Source: Paraspadella gotoi (taxonomy: Eukaryota; Chaetognatha). Taken from it: 64,000 nucleotides of DNA. Both the position numbers and the translations under genes were made by a program. This document shows positions 1-11,700 of the stretch, piece after piece. The notes beneath the pieces were generated by a model, which was given only the letters and a program-made list of their open reading frames with translations, was not told the DNA's origin and ran no database searches. The stretch lies in NCBI GenBank assembly GCA_051294375.1, contig CM119266.1, forward strand, positions 18,648,087 to 18,712,086, given 5' to 3'. Each line of letters begins with the position of its first letter. Positions within the stretch are counted from its first letter, which is position 1.

Positions 1-26
1 TGTTTTCATTGATGGAATAAGATCTT

Positions 27-107
<81 letters not shown>

Positions 108-660
108 GGGTAGTTTTTCTTTCCTTTTATTATTTCTTTTTTTCTTTTATTTGCTTCTTTTCTTTCTTTTTCTTTTAATTTCTTTAATCCCCTTTCTCAC
201 GCTGATGGCACTGGGCAAAAAAGGAAACACGCTAAACTTTCTTTTTTTTTCTTTTCCATTTATTTGCCAAATACAATGTGGAGCTTAAATCTGAGAGTTG
301 AAAGTTGGAAACGACTTATGTCTTGTTTGGCTTTTGTCTGTGTTTTTTTAGTTATTTTCTTAGCCACCTTTCGGATTCGAGATTAGTCACTTTTGTATAT
401 ATATTTAATTTATTTATATATACTAGAACTTTCTTTTATTCTTTTAATATTTAAATAAAAACCATTCTCTTATTTAATTTCCTTTCTATCTCAGTCAAAA
501 CCAAATTAAAAATCATCTTTCTTTTCGTCTTTAACGCTGTCATCTCTCCCAAATTTTCGAGGAACATTTCTTAGAAATAGGCCCTTTTCCAATTTCTTTC
601 TCATGGTTTTCAAGCAGTCACAGAAAAATGCACATCAAAAATTCAAAATCTATATTCGTA

Positions 661-700
<40 letters not shown>

Positions 701-1638
701 CTCTCATCTCTCTCTCTCTCTCTCTCTCTTTTCCGGTGTCTCCTCGTTAAACATAGCTCCGGACTGAAATTCTAGTCCATTTATCGAAATTGGAGGAAAT
801 TGAATTCGTTATTCAATTCGGGGTCTGAACTGAAAACCAATTTAATCCAAATGACTAGAACTGACTAGACTAGTCTGCAACGTTTAATGCGTAGATAATT
901 TAGGTTCCTTTAAATGTCATTGGGCACAAGTTTGAAAAATAAATATGTGCTTTGAGACTAATTCTGCATTGTGATCAAATGACACTGAATCAAATAAGTT
1001 TGGATGATTAATCTGTACGTAGTTTTAAACGCGTATCAAATTTCATTAAAGGATCAAGGACGTTGATTTAAAATCTTAATTTTAAGGTTTTGAGACTGTA
1101 ATACTATTAAAAATAGCTTTTATCATTGTGTCGAATAAAATGAATGGTTTGAAAAAAAAAATTGTGAGGGCCGTTTCATTAAAGGTGACGTTATAACGGG
1201 TAGCGTGATACGGGGACACGGCGTGACAGTCCGTGACAGGAAAAGACGTAACGTACCCGCGTGAGGGAACGATAACGTCTGACGCTTTAAATCTTAACTC
1301 GCTTCATGGTGTCAACACTAACTATGGGGTGGGAGCATCAAAGACGGAAATAAAACGGAATTCGCGAAATATTGGTCATTTAATGTTTAATATAATCTCG
1401 GTAGATGGTTCTAAAGTTGGTCGATAACCGCTGATTACTATTTTGTTTATAATCTCTAATTAATCAAATCTTTCTCCTATAGAATCTGTCTCGAGTCAAT
1501 ATTTCATCGTTTAGTAATTAGTACTCAGTCTATCCTTTACACGAAACAGATATGCCTTAAAATTAGTTATTCTAACCTTGATTATTTTTCTCTTTATCAC
1601 CCTCTCTCCCCCCTCTCGCTACCCCCGCCCCCGCACAG
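1..1638. other. Left-edge intron or 5' sequence of the FN3 gene
   Basis: AT-rich DNA with (CT)n tracts at 31-104 and 664-729. A more GC-balanced block at 1170-1400 has a 64-codon open frame, but no splice pairing, domain or repeat match within the window. I saw no exon here. Confidence 0.5.
31..104. repeat. (CT)n microsatellite
   Basis: An uninterrupted CT tract. Similar tracts are at 664-729, 3121-3192, 22540-22616, 33571-33639, and as (GA)n at 6030-6118, 8726-8767 and 40490-40580. Confidence 0.95.
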
Positions 1639-1777
1639 AGCATGAGCGTGAAGCAAACCACAGTGGAGATGACGAACCTGACAGGCCTCCTTCCCGGCCA
1701 CGCCTACCACATTGAGGTGGTCACGGTTGTCACTCCGACGCTGAAGAGTCAACCGCTTTACATCCAACACTGCACGA
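1639..1777 (+). CDS. FN3 protein exon 1 of those in window
   Basis: The exon opens after a C-rich tract ending CACAG and closes at GTGAGT, phase 1. It encodes the last strands of an FN3 domain (NLTGLLPGHAYHIEVVTV), so at least one upstream exon with the domain's first half must lie before the window or in the 5' 1.6 kb, where I could not find it. Confidence 0.75.
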
Positions 1778-3121
1778 GTGAGTCATCATGATGATGATCT
1801 GAATGATGGTGATCATAATGATGATTTTATTAGTGCCATGAAAATCTTACTGACTATGATAATAACGATGATAATGATGACGATAATGATAATGAGGTTG
1901 CGACAATGAAAATGATGATGAAGATAAGGTCAGCTAAGGTGATAACGATGATAATAATTTTGATGATAAAGATTAAAGACAAGAAATAACGATGATTGAG
2001 GAATGATGATGCCGATGCTCTTAACAATGATCGGGAAGATGATGATGATTGTGAGGATAAAAAATGAGCTGAACTACCGCCACTCACCCATTCCTCACCC
2101 TTAGGGCCGCTGCCTCCGTCTTCCCTGGAAGTGAATCGAGTCACAACCGACGCCATCTTCATTTCTTGGTCGAATCCAACATCCGGGAATTTCACTTCCT
2201 TTCATATCACATACTTTCCTTTGCAAAATCCCCAGGTGGGTTGATTTTTATCATTTTTTTAAAATTTCTATATTCTGTTTATTTGGATTTGATTATGTCA
2301 TACACACAAATAAAAAAGTTCATCATTTCAGTTTAGCTATAATCTCATCTCTTTTAAGCTTTTTTCAGCTTATTTCATATCAACCTTTCTTAATCTCCTA
2401 TTCTTTTATCTTATATTTTTAAAAATATTCCTACATTTTCTGTTTTTATCAATATACTATTAATACTATTAATACTATTAATTAATAATTATATTAATAA
2501 TAGATCTCATCTATTTTTATTTTGCGTTATCTCAATCTATCTCAATTAAATTTTCATGTCTTTTTTTCTCTTTTTTTTACGTCACATCTATTTTAATCTC
2601 ATCTCTTCTATTCTCTTCTCACCTCGAATCATGTAATCTGATTCCATCTCATGTGTTTTTTATATCGTCATTTATTTTAACTCATCTTATTTCATCTGAT
2701 TTCTTTGTATCTTAAAAGTATCTCATTTCATCTCATCTATTTTTCACCCATATATTTTTATCTCATCTCATCTCTTTTGACATCATCTCATCTATTTTTC
2801 TCTCATACTTCATCTCATCCCTTTTTCGCCCTAAAAGATCCCGCATGAAATTTATTCCGCCTTCTTTCTTCCCTCCTCAATCACGGGCAAAAACATTTTC
2901 TATAATCTCATTTGCATATCGCGGTTTTTTTCCATTTCCTGTTTTTATCCACTCAATGGGTCGTCATTGAGATTCAAGAATCCATCCATTAAAATTATTT
3001 TAGAAGAGGAAGTTTTTTATAAATAGAAAAAATAAATAAAAAAGGAAATTTAGCAACCAAACAAAAAATAATTTAAACACAAAATATAAACTGAAAACAC
3101 TTTATGATCTGTTTTCATTCG

Positions 3122-3174
<53 letters not shown>

Positions 3175-6041
3175 TGTCTCTCTCTCTCTCTCATTTTCCC
3201 ATCCGCTTTCCTCTAACCCCCAACTGCGGTTCCCTCCTCATCCACTCTATATAAACCATCAAATCGCTTTAAAGTAAATATTCAAAATAAAATTAAAAAA
3301 AAAAGACAAAAAGGAAAACAAATTAAAAAAAAAGATAAAAAATAAGCTCCCCACTTCTGTTCCTTAATTCCAAAATCTAGTACCGCACCTATAATCTAAT
3401 CTCTAACTTTAATCCTAACCCTAATCCCTAACTAGAACTTAATCATCAACCCTTACACTAAACCCAATCCCTAATCTCTAGCCTGAAACCCTAAACCCTA
3501 ACCCTAATCGCAAACTCTACTCCTTAACCCTCACTTCTAACCTAATCTTTAATATAAAACTAATTCATTTTCGAATTTTAAATAAAATCAGGCGTTTTGG
3601 GAAAACGGGGGGGAAAATGGTCCCACGTTATAATTTTATTGTATAAATATTGTCGATAGATTTTTAAAATAAGCAATGAATCGTAAAAAGTCATGAAAGG
3701 TCAGGTTTAATACTTTTCACTAACATATAACAGGATTTAAATTTTTTAACTGGGAGAGAGAATGAGAAAGAAAAATATAAGAGAGAGAGAGAGACAGAGC
3801 GAGAGAGGGAGACATAAAAAAAGAGAGAAAATATTGAACTAATGAATTGCTTGTTTGCGGTTTGCTTTTTTTTTTCCCTCTCTTTTTTTTTAAAAAGCCC
3901 AAGGCTCAAGTTAACGCTTTGAGATAAGAGCGGCTTATAACAAGGATGAAACTAACTTAGACAAATGAACGAAAAAATTTGTCCGTGCGCGAAATTCGAC
4001 AGTCAATTAGTTAAGACAAACAAACAAATTTTTAAATTAAATTTTAAAAGACGAGTTTTGGGGGGAATTTTTGAGTCCCAATTATATAACTTCTGTTAAT
4101 GATAAATATACGTATATACATAGGTCAGATGCTATTGCAGAGTAGAGTATGGTGTTCCCCGATCTAATACTTGAAGGATTGGATTTTTTATCCAATTAAA
4201 ACTTCCTTGAAAACATTATATACCGTTTCATTAATAAAGAAGCCAGGTACTCTGGAAGTTTATAAACTAGGCCGTGAGACAATCTTGAATGAAAGCTTGC
4301 GGCGACTCGCTATGCAATTATCTTGTAAGAGGAATGGCGGCCTTAACCTGAATAAAGTGAGGAGCGAGATAGCTAATTAATTAAATTCTTATTAAATTAA
4401 TATTTTTTTTTAATATTTGTTGTACCAATTTCATAAACTTCTTAACCATTTTCACTCCATCCCTTACCAATTTAACTGACCTTCACCTCACCTTTCTCTC
4501 TCCCCAGGTCTGCCAAACCCAAGAGATTCCCCTCCCTCTCTCATCGCCTCTTCCCCATTCAATCTCGAGCAAATGCCTGACCAACGCAGCCGCCGCCGCC
4601 GCCGCCGCGCAGCCGCCGCCCGTCGACGCCGACGCGATGACGACGACGTCGACGACGACGACGACGACGGCGACGAACGAGTTGGAATCAGAGTCGGACC
4701 CTCTCGGCGTCCACAGCAACAACAACAGCAGCGGAGGCGGAGGAGGAGTCTGCAGCAGCAACAGCAAAACCGTGACGGAGCATAAGATCGAGGGACTCGG
4801 TTCGGGACACGAATATAAGGTAAGTTAAAGGTCAACCGATATGGGTGGGCCGTATTGGGTCAGGGAGGGTAAGCTCACGTCAATCGTGTACAGGGTAAGT
4901 TCCAAATAATTAGGGTCGGGACACAGGATCAAGGCAAAGTTGAGCAGAGTAGTGAATCGTGTAGTAAATCGAATAGAGAAGTAAAGCTGGGTGAGTTCAT
5001 TTGGGTAAGGCCATTAGGACGAGTCGGGGTCAGCTTATTCGAGTGAGAACCGTAATTACGAGGTAAAGTCAATTAGATTAGAATCAAGTTGTCCAGATAG
5101 GGACACGAGTACAGGGTAGGTTAGCATAGGGTGATAAATTGAGTTCAGAAAGAGAGTAAGGGGTTCTCTTACTCACCTTAATTCACCGTTTCTCTTAATC
5201 CTTAACAAACATTAACTTCTCTTTCACCTAATTCACCCCTCGATGTATTTCAAACAATTCTTAGAAATTGTATAGAATTAATTATTAATTTAATGAATAA
5301 CCTCAACTTCCTCCAGACTTTTGACAGACTTAGGGTTGTGTTAAGGCCTTCATCCCTCTAACAATATAATAATATAATGTAATAATATAATGTAATAATA
5401 TAATATAATAAGGTTTCCGCTTTTTCCCTCTCCCACCCCGAAGATCGAGGTGAGGTGTTGCCACAACGGGGAACGCAGCGAAGCCCTGATGGCGGTGGCG
5501 CGGACAGCGCCGAACCCTCCAGCGGCGCTGAGGGTGGAAGGAAGTCGGTGCGATCGGTTGGCGTTGAAGTGGAAGGAGTCGCCAGGGCAGCACTCTTCTT
5601 ACGAGGTGAGGGAGGGTTTGGATTGGATTGATTGATTGGTTGGCTGATTGACTGAATAAATGATTGTTTTATTTAATTTGTATTGATTTAAAAAAATTTA
5701 TTAATAGATTTGACTGAATTGACTGATGGGTGGTCGGTTTTATTACTGGATTTATTGATTTATATGTTTATTGATTTGAATTGATTTGAATTGATTTGAA
5801 CTGATTTGCTTTGCTTAAACTGAATGATAGGTCTCCTACTTCCCTGCGGACTCACCCGCCGATCGCCTCACCCGCTCCGTCGCCGCGGAACACGTGACTC
5901 TTACGAACCTGACGCCCGCGACGCGATACGCGGTCGAAGTGCGCAGCGTTAGCGGCAGACAGAAGAGCCGAGCGGCGCTGGTGACGCACGCCACCCCGGA
6001 AGCTGGACTCTCGCGCCACGGATCGGGTAAAGGGAGAGAGG

Positions 6042-6119
<78 letters not shown>

Positions 6120-6835
6120 ATCCACTCAAGTCCTCGGTCGCCGTCTCTCTTTAATCTTTCTTGATTAAATCTTTTCCAAAGATTTTTTTACGATTTTTCT
6201 CTTTCCCTTTAATTTTTCTCTTTCACCTTCTCACCCTTTTTCTTAATTTATTTTCCTTTTTTTTTCTCTTTCCCATAAATCATGTTTTATTTTCATTTTT
6301 CATTTTATTAATTTTCCCCCTTACCCCTCCCTCTAATTATCCCTTCTTCTTCTTCTCTTCTCACCCTCCCTCCTCTTTCCTCCCTCCTCCTCCCCTCTCT
6401 TCTCCTTCCTCCCTCCCAACCCAGGCTCCACTCTACCCCTCGTCTCCCCGGCCGATTCCGTCGACGCGTCCACCTACGCGCACCTGGCGGCGAACGTGGC
6501 GCTGCAGCTGACGCATCTGCAGAGCGGCGGCGGGGTCGGCGGCGTCCCCAGCGGTCGCGCCTCTCCCGTGGCCGCTGCTGCGGCGGCGGCGGCGGCGCTG
6601 CTGGCGTCGAATCCCGACATCGTGGCGGCGCATTTGCGGCGTCGATCGTCGATGACGCCTTCGACGCCATCGACCCCGCCTCCTGGGATGGCCCCGGGGA
6701 TGGCACTGGGGATGGCACCGGGGATGGCAATGCCGCACTGGATGGAGGGGGCGGCGATGAGGTGAGTGATCCGAGTGATTGATGGATTTATAGATTTTGA
6801 ATTATTATCATTATAATTATTATTATTATTTATTA

Positions 6836-6903
<68 letters not shown>

Positions 6904-8218
6904 TTAATTTATTTTTCGCCTCCAATTCAGACACACACCACATTCAATTTCACAATCTCCCCCTTCCCCCCCCAAATTCTCACCCCCGCCCCAAATTTCC
7001 CCTCTTCCCCAACAGGACGAGCTCGACGCCTCACCGCCACCACCACCACCACCACAAACACCCACCCCCCTCTTCCTCTTCCGCCTATCGCCGCCAACAG
7101 AGGGCGAAGCGAAGTCAATCAGTTCCGCCCGAAATGATGGTGGAAATGAACAGCGCCGCCATGATGGCCCACTACGGGATGAAGAGGGCAAAGGGGGTGT
7201 TGAGGTTGGTTGATTGATTGGTTGATTGGCTTGTAGGTTAAATGATTGCTTTGTTGATTGGTTGGGTTAGTTTATTGGCTGATTGGTTTGGTTGGTTGTT
7301 GTTGGTTGGTTGGTTTGTTGTGTTGGTTGATTGGTTTGATGGTAGAAGAATTGGCCGATTGGTTGCTTCGTTGATTCGTTGTTTATCGTTCGATTGGTTG
7401 TTTGATTCGTTCTTATGCTGCTTTGTTGTTAGATGATCAGAGACACTTTATGAAGAAGACGATTCATCACTATTAATCAACCATTCGAGATAAAAAAACA
7501 AATAAAGAAAACTAAGTTGATTTAAATATTGATTGATACTTTATTTATGTATTTAAACTACATAGAGCAATTACATCCTCTCAACTGTCCTTTCCCCTCC
7601 CTCAAAGTTCCGACTCGGACTGCGGCGCCGAATCAGAACCCGTTTGGCTGCCGGAATCTCGCTTACCCGGCGTCGCCGCACCTTCCGCCGCAGCCGTAGA
7701 CAGCGCCGCCCCGCGTCCGGCGTCGTTCGACCGGCGTCACCCCGAGACGCCGGCGTCGGAGGCGCTGGTAGCTTCGACGATGTCCGAACCGGAAACGAAG
7801 GCGCGAAGATCGGAAACGCGAGCGGGAATGAGAACGACGAACGGTGAGTTGTGATTGGTCAAGGACAGATGAAATCGAAAGATTTGATTGGTCGAGGGGA
7901 AGGGTGGCTTAAAGTGATTCTGATTGGTGGAATGTGTGGCGAAGAGTGATTCCGAATGGCCGAGCGTTATTTGGTTGGAATAGCAAAGACAACGATTTGA
8001 GGATATTTAAAATATAACTTACTATCAGGAGTGGGATTCGAGCCCACGCCCACATTGTGGACTGCGACCTTAGCGCAGCGCCTTAGACCGCTCGGCCATC
8101 CTGACCGCTGATTTGATGTTGCAAATTTAAGGGTGGGGCCGGTGGCGGCTGGTAGAGACAAATATTGTTAGATTCGTACTGTATTAAGATTATTATTATT
8201 ATTATATATATTTATTCA

Positions 8219-8256
<38 letters not shown>

Positions 8257-8722
8257 ACGATTTGTATTTTATTAAACATTTGAGAGAGAAACCCAATTGC
8301 GCGAGAGGTTAAAAGGATGAAGGAATAACAATTTATTTTTCAAAATAAGACAAAAAACTTATTGCGGCCAAGATTTAATTTCAAGCAATAAAAGAAAATA
8401 ATAAAATTATGAAATCGGAGCAACCAATATAAAATTTATCCATTCATTCAATAAATAGGACATCTTCTCCCTAACTTTTGCCATGGCCGTTGGCCAGGAT
8501 ATTTTAGATTATTTTACTTGGATAGTTGGAGATTGATGACTCAGTAAAGATTGATTGATTGATTAATTGTTGATTGTTTAGCGAACCCACGATTAAAGAT
8601 GGACATTAATTATCGGTAAAATGACAAAAAGAATCAAAAATATAGCTTGGGAGAGTGTACTGGCACGAAAAATTATTAGCAATGGGCGAAAAATATAGTT
8701 TTGGCATTGACGTGTATGGGGC

Positions 8723-8768
<46 letters not shown>

Positions 8769-11700
8769 ATGTATTACAACTAAAATACATCTACGTTGAT
8801 ATGGCCCTGGGGAGTGTGGAACCATATTGTATAAATTTTAATTTTAATTTGATAAATTTAATTGATTACCTGAGGTCATTTCTTTATTGCAGAAAGGAGA
8901 AACGCTTCCTCTTGTCATTGGGACCAAAACTCGGAAGAGAGTGTCCATCCACTAATCCATCAATTGCAGAACGGTGAGTCTTTTCAACTTTTGCGAATTT
9001 TTCTTTCCCAGTTTTATCGAAATTTTCCCCCGGCAATTCCGGTTTTAACGAAGAAAAGGCCCGATTTTAAACAGACACTGAGCTTAAAGTGTCCCGAAAA
9101 ATTGAAATAAAACTTATTAGAGAAAAAATTCCTGGAGTAAACCGTTCGATACGGACTTAACGAAGCTAGATTTAATTTTAAAACCGAAAAAAGATAAAAA
9201 ATTGCTGATTTTTTTTCTTTGATTTTATTTTTTTGACCTTCGGTGAGGCGGAAAAAATTTTTAACCTCCGGCCGGTTTATTGTTTTATAAAAAAAACTAA
9301 ATAGTTATCATGACAACTTTCTTTATAGACAGTTAATATATTCTTGTCCAATTTGACTTTCAGATTAAGATCTACATTTTTATGCAAACGTTACGTGATG
9401 CGACAGATGTAAATGTATCATGTGAATGGAAAATATAATTCTTAATGTTTTCTGACAGTCATGTACAGAACGAGAAAACTAACGAGAATAGAAAATATTA
9501 GAAAATAATATTAGAAAATATTCACCAATAATTACGGTTTTAATATAGAAAAAAAAATTACCAAATTTGAGTAAAAGTTTACCGAATTATCGACTCTAAA
9601 ATTTGTATACAAAAATATAAAATAAAAAATAATCTAAAAAAATAGCAGGTGACAAAATTATCGGTCCTTTGAAGACTTCACAATGATTCGATATCTCCTT
9701 TACATCATTCGCTTTTCTTTTCCGCTCCAATACACCATTAATTTTTTTTCTACTCCTATAAAATCATTTCCATTATCTTTTCCGCTCCTATAAAATCATT
9801 TCCATTATCTTTTCCGCTCCTCTAAGATCATTTCCATTTTCTTTTCCACTCCAGCGACGAACCCGACGGGAGCGACGTCGTCCTCGTCGGACGGAGAGTC
9901 TCCCTGCTCCACCACTCCCCTGCTGAGGAAACTCCCGGCGGGAAGCCAGCACCCCAGCTACCTGAACAGACATCACCCTCCCTACGCCAGCCCTTACCAG
10001 ACTCATAACAGGTAAGCCGATCGAAGATAAATTTGGGGTTTTTTTTTTTTTCAATATTATTTTCTAAATGTCCATCTTTGTCCTCTCAGATGTAGCAATT
10101 GTAGCGTCGCTCTCTCTCACAGTCTATAGTCTCATTCTCTTCCACAGAGCTATGTCGCATTCTTTTTCACTGCGCCTTTATGCCTCGTTTACTCCTCCGA
10201 TGTCTCTCTTTTTTTTTTCAGACCACAGTACCCCGTCTCATTATCATTCGCTTATTTCTCTTTCACTGCGCCTTGTCTCATTTCCACCCGCAGTACTATG
10301 TCTCATTCTCCGCCGTTCCCTTCCACAGTGCCACTCTTAACGGCGGCCCGAATCTTCAAACGTTAAACAGTTCGGGCGAATCAACGAAAACGAATTCAAT
10401 CGACGCCGATTGTGGAAGCCTCGTTACGAACGACGGTCACCTGCTCAAAGTAAATAAATATAATATAAATAAATATATAATACGTAATTTGATAAATCAT
10501 TAATCTGTTTATTTTAGTAAACATTTTACCGATTCGTGCTTTTCTTTAAAATTGTTTCTTTATTCTTATTGTCTTTTGTTGATAGAATAGACTTTCGAAA
10601 ATCTGTCAGGTGGGACTTGCGACATCTTGAAACGGATTGCTCTCTCTCTTATCAAGTTTAAAAAAAGTCAAACTTCACAAACTATTCTAAATTTAGTAAT
10701 AATAAATATATCAATATCTTTTAATTTTCAAACAGAAACGTGTTCGCTGAGTTTAAGAAAGGATTTTGACTTTTATTTTTTTTATTTTTTGTGTACAGTT
10801 TCGATAGTGTAAAATAAAACGTGATAAATTTGTGGAACAAATAAAATCAAAGTGGAAAAGATAAATGTTGTAAATAACATCACTCTGACACAACTCTGAC
10901 ATTCTCACGTCACCTTTTAAATTTTCTTCCTCCTTTCACACTTTTTCGAATCATGTCGCTTCACATTTCCCTTTTCACCTCTCACATCTCACACCCATTT
11001 CACAATTCTCACCACCCCTACCTTCCAACCCACAGGAGCTTCCCGCCGTCGACTTGGCCACCCTCGTCGAAACCGTCGGCCTTCTCCAGCATCAGCTGGA
11101 AAAGTTTCACGAAGAATACCGCAGCAGCGGCGGCGGCAGCGGCGGCGCCAGCCCCACCGCCTCGTCCAACCCGGCGGGGCTCTCGGCGGCCGGACAGCCG
11201 CCGGATTTGCCGACCGACGAGGGACGGAAACTCGGCGTCTGCGGCGTCGGTCATCCGTTGCAAGATCGCGCGGCGGAGCGGCTGCCGGGACAGTCGCCAG
11301 GACAAATGGGAGGCGCCGGAGGGAGATTGCCGACAAACGGAGAATCGAGTCTTTATTCGGGTGAGCGGATGAATGAGTGGTCAATGTCACTGGTCAATGT
11401 GGGGCTTGTGGGGTGAATGGCTAGTAGATGAATGTGTGGTCAATGGATGAATCTGTGGTCAGTAAGTAAGTTTGCTGAGTCGATAAATACAGTCCTGTGC
11501 AAAAAAAAGAGGACACCCAAAAACATTATGAAAATAAATCAAGTTAGATTCCTTTAAAATAAAAATATTATAAGTAAATAATATTCATGGAAAAAAGAAC
11601 AATTGGTATAAATTTGGTTAATCCATGGTTATCCGTTACTAAGCAGTGATTTTTTAAAAGTAACTACTCAGTTACAATTACTAAGTACTCAAACAGAATA

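Noticed and set aside
1233-1427. 64-codon ORF in a GC-balanced block
   Set aside because: No splice partner, no domain and no similarity to the downstream gene; it may be chance or an unrecognised repeat.
4483-4835. Long ORFs on both strands with Arg, Asp, Ser or Val runs
   Set aside because: These are other frames of the triplet repeats in the FN3 gene exon at 4508-4819.
5836-6129. Ser/Leu-rich minus-strand ORFs
   Set aside because: They are translations of a (GA)n microsatellite plus the antisense of an FN3 exon.
7967-8161. 64-codon minus-strand ORF
   Set aside because: It is the read-through of the tRNA-Leu gene.
10989-11390. 133-codon minus-strand ORF
   Set aside because: It is the antisense shadow of the GC-rich FN3-gene exon 11036-11360, which has phased splice sites on the plus strand.
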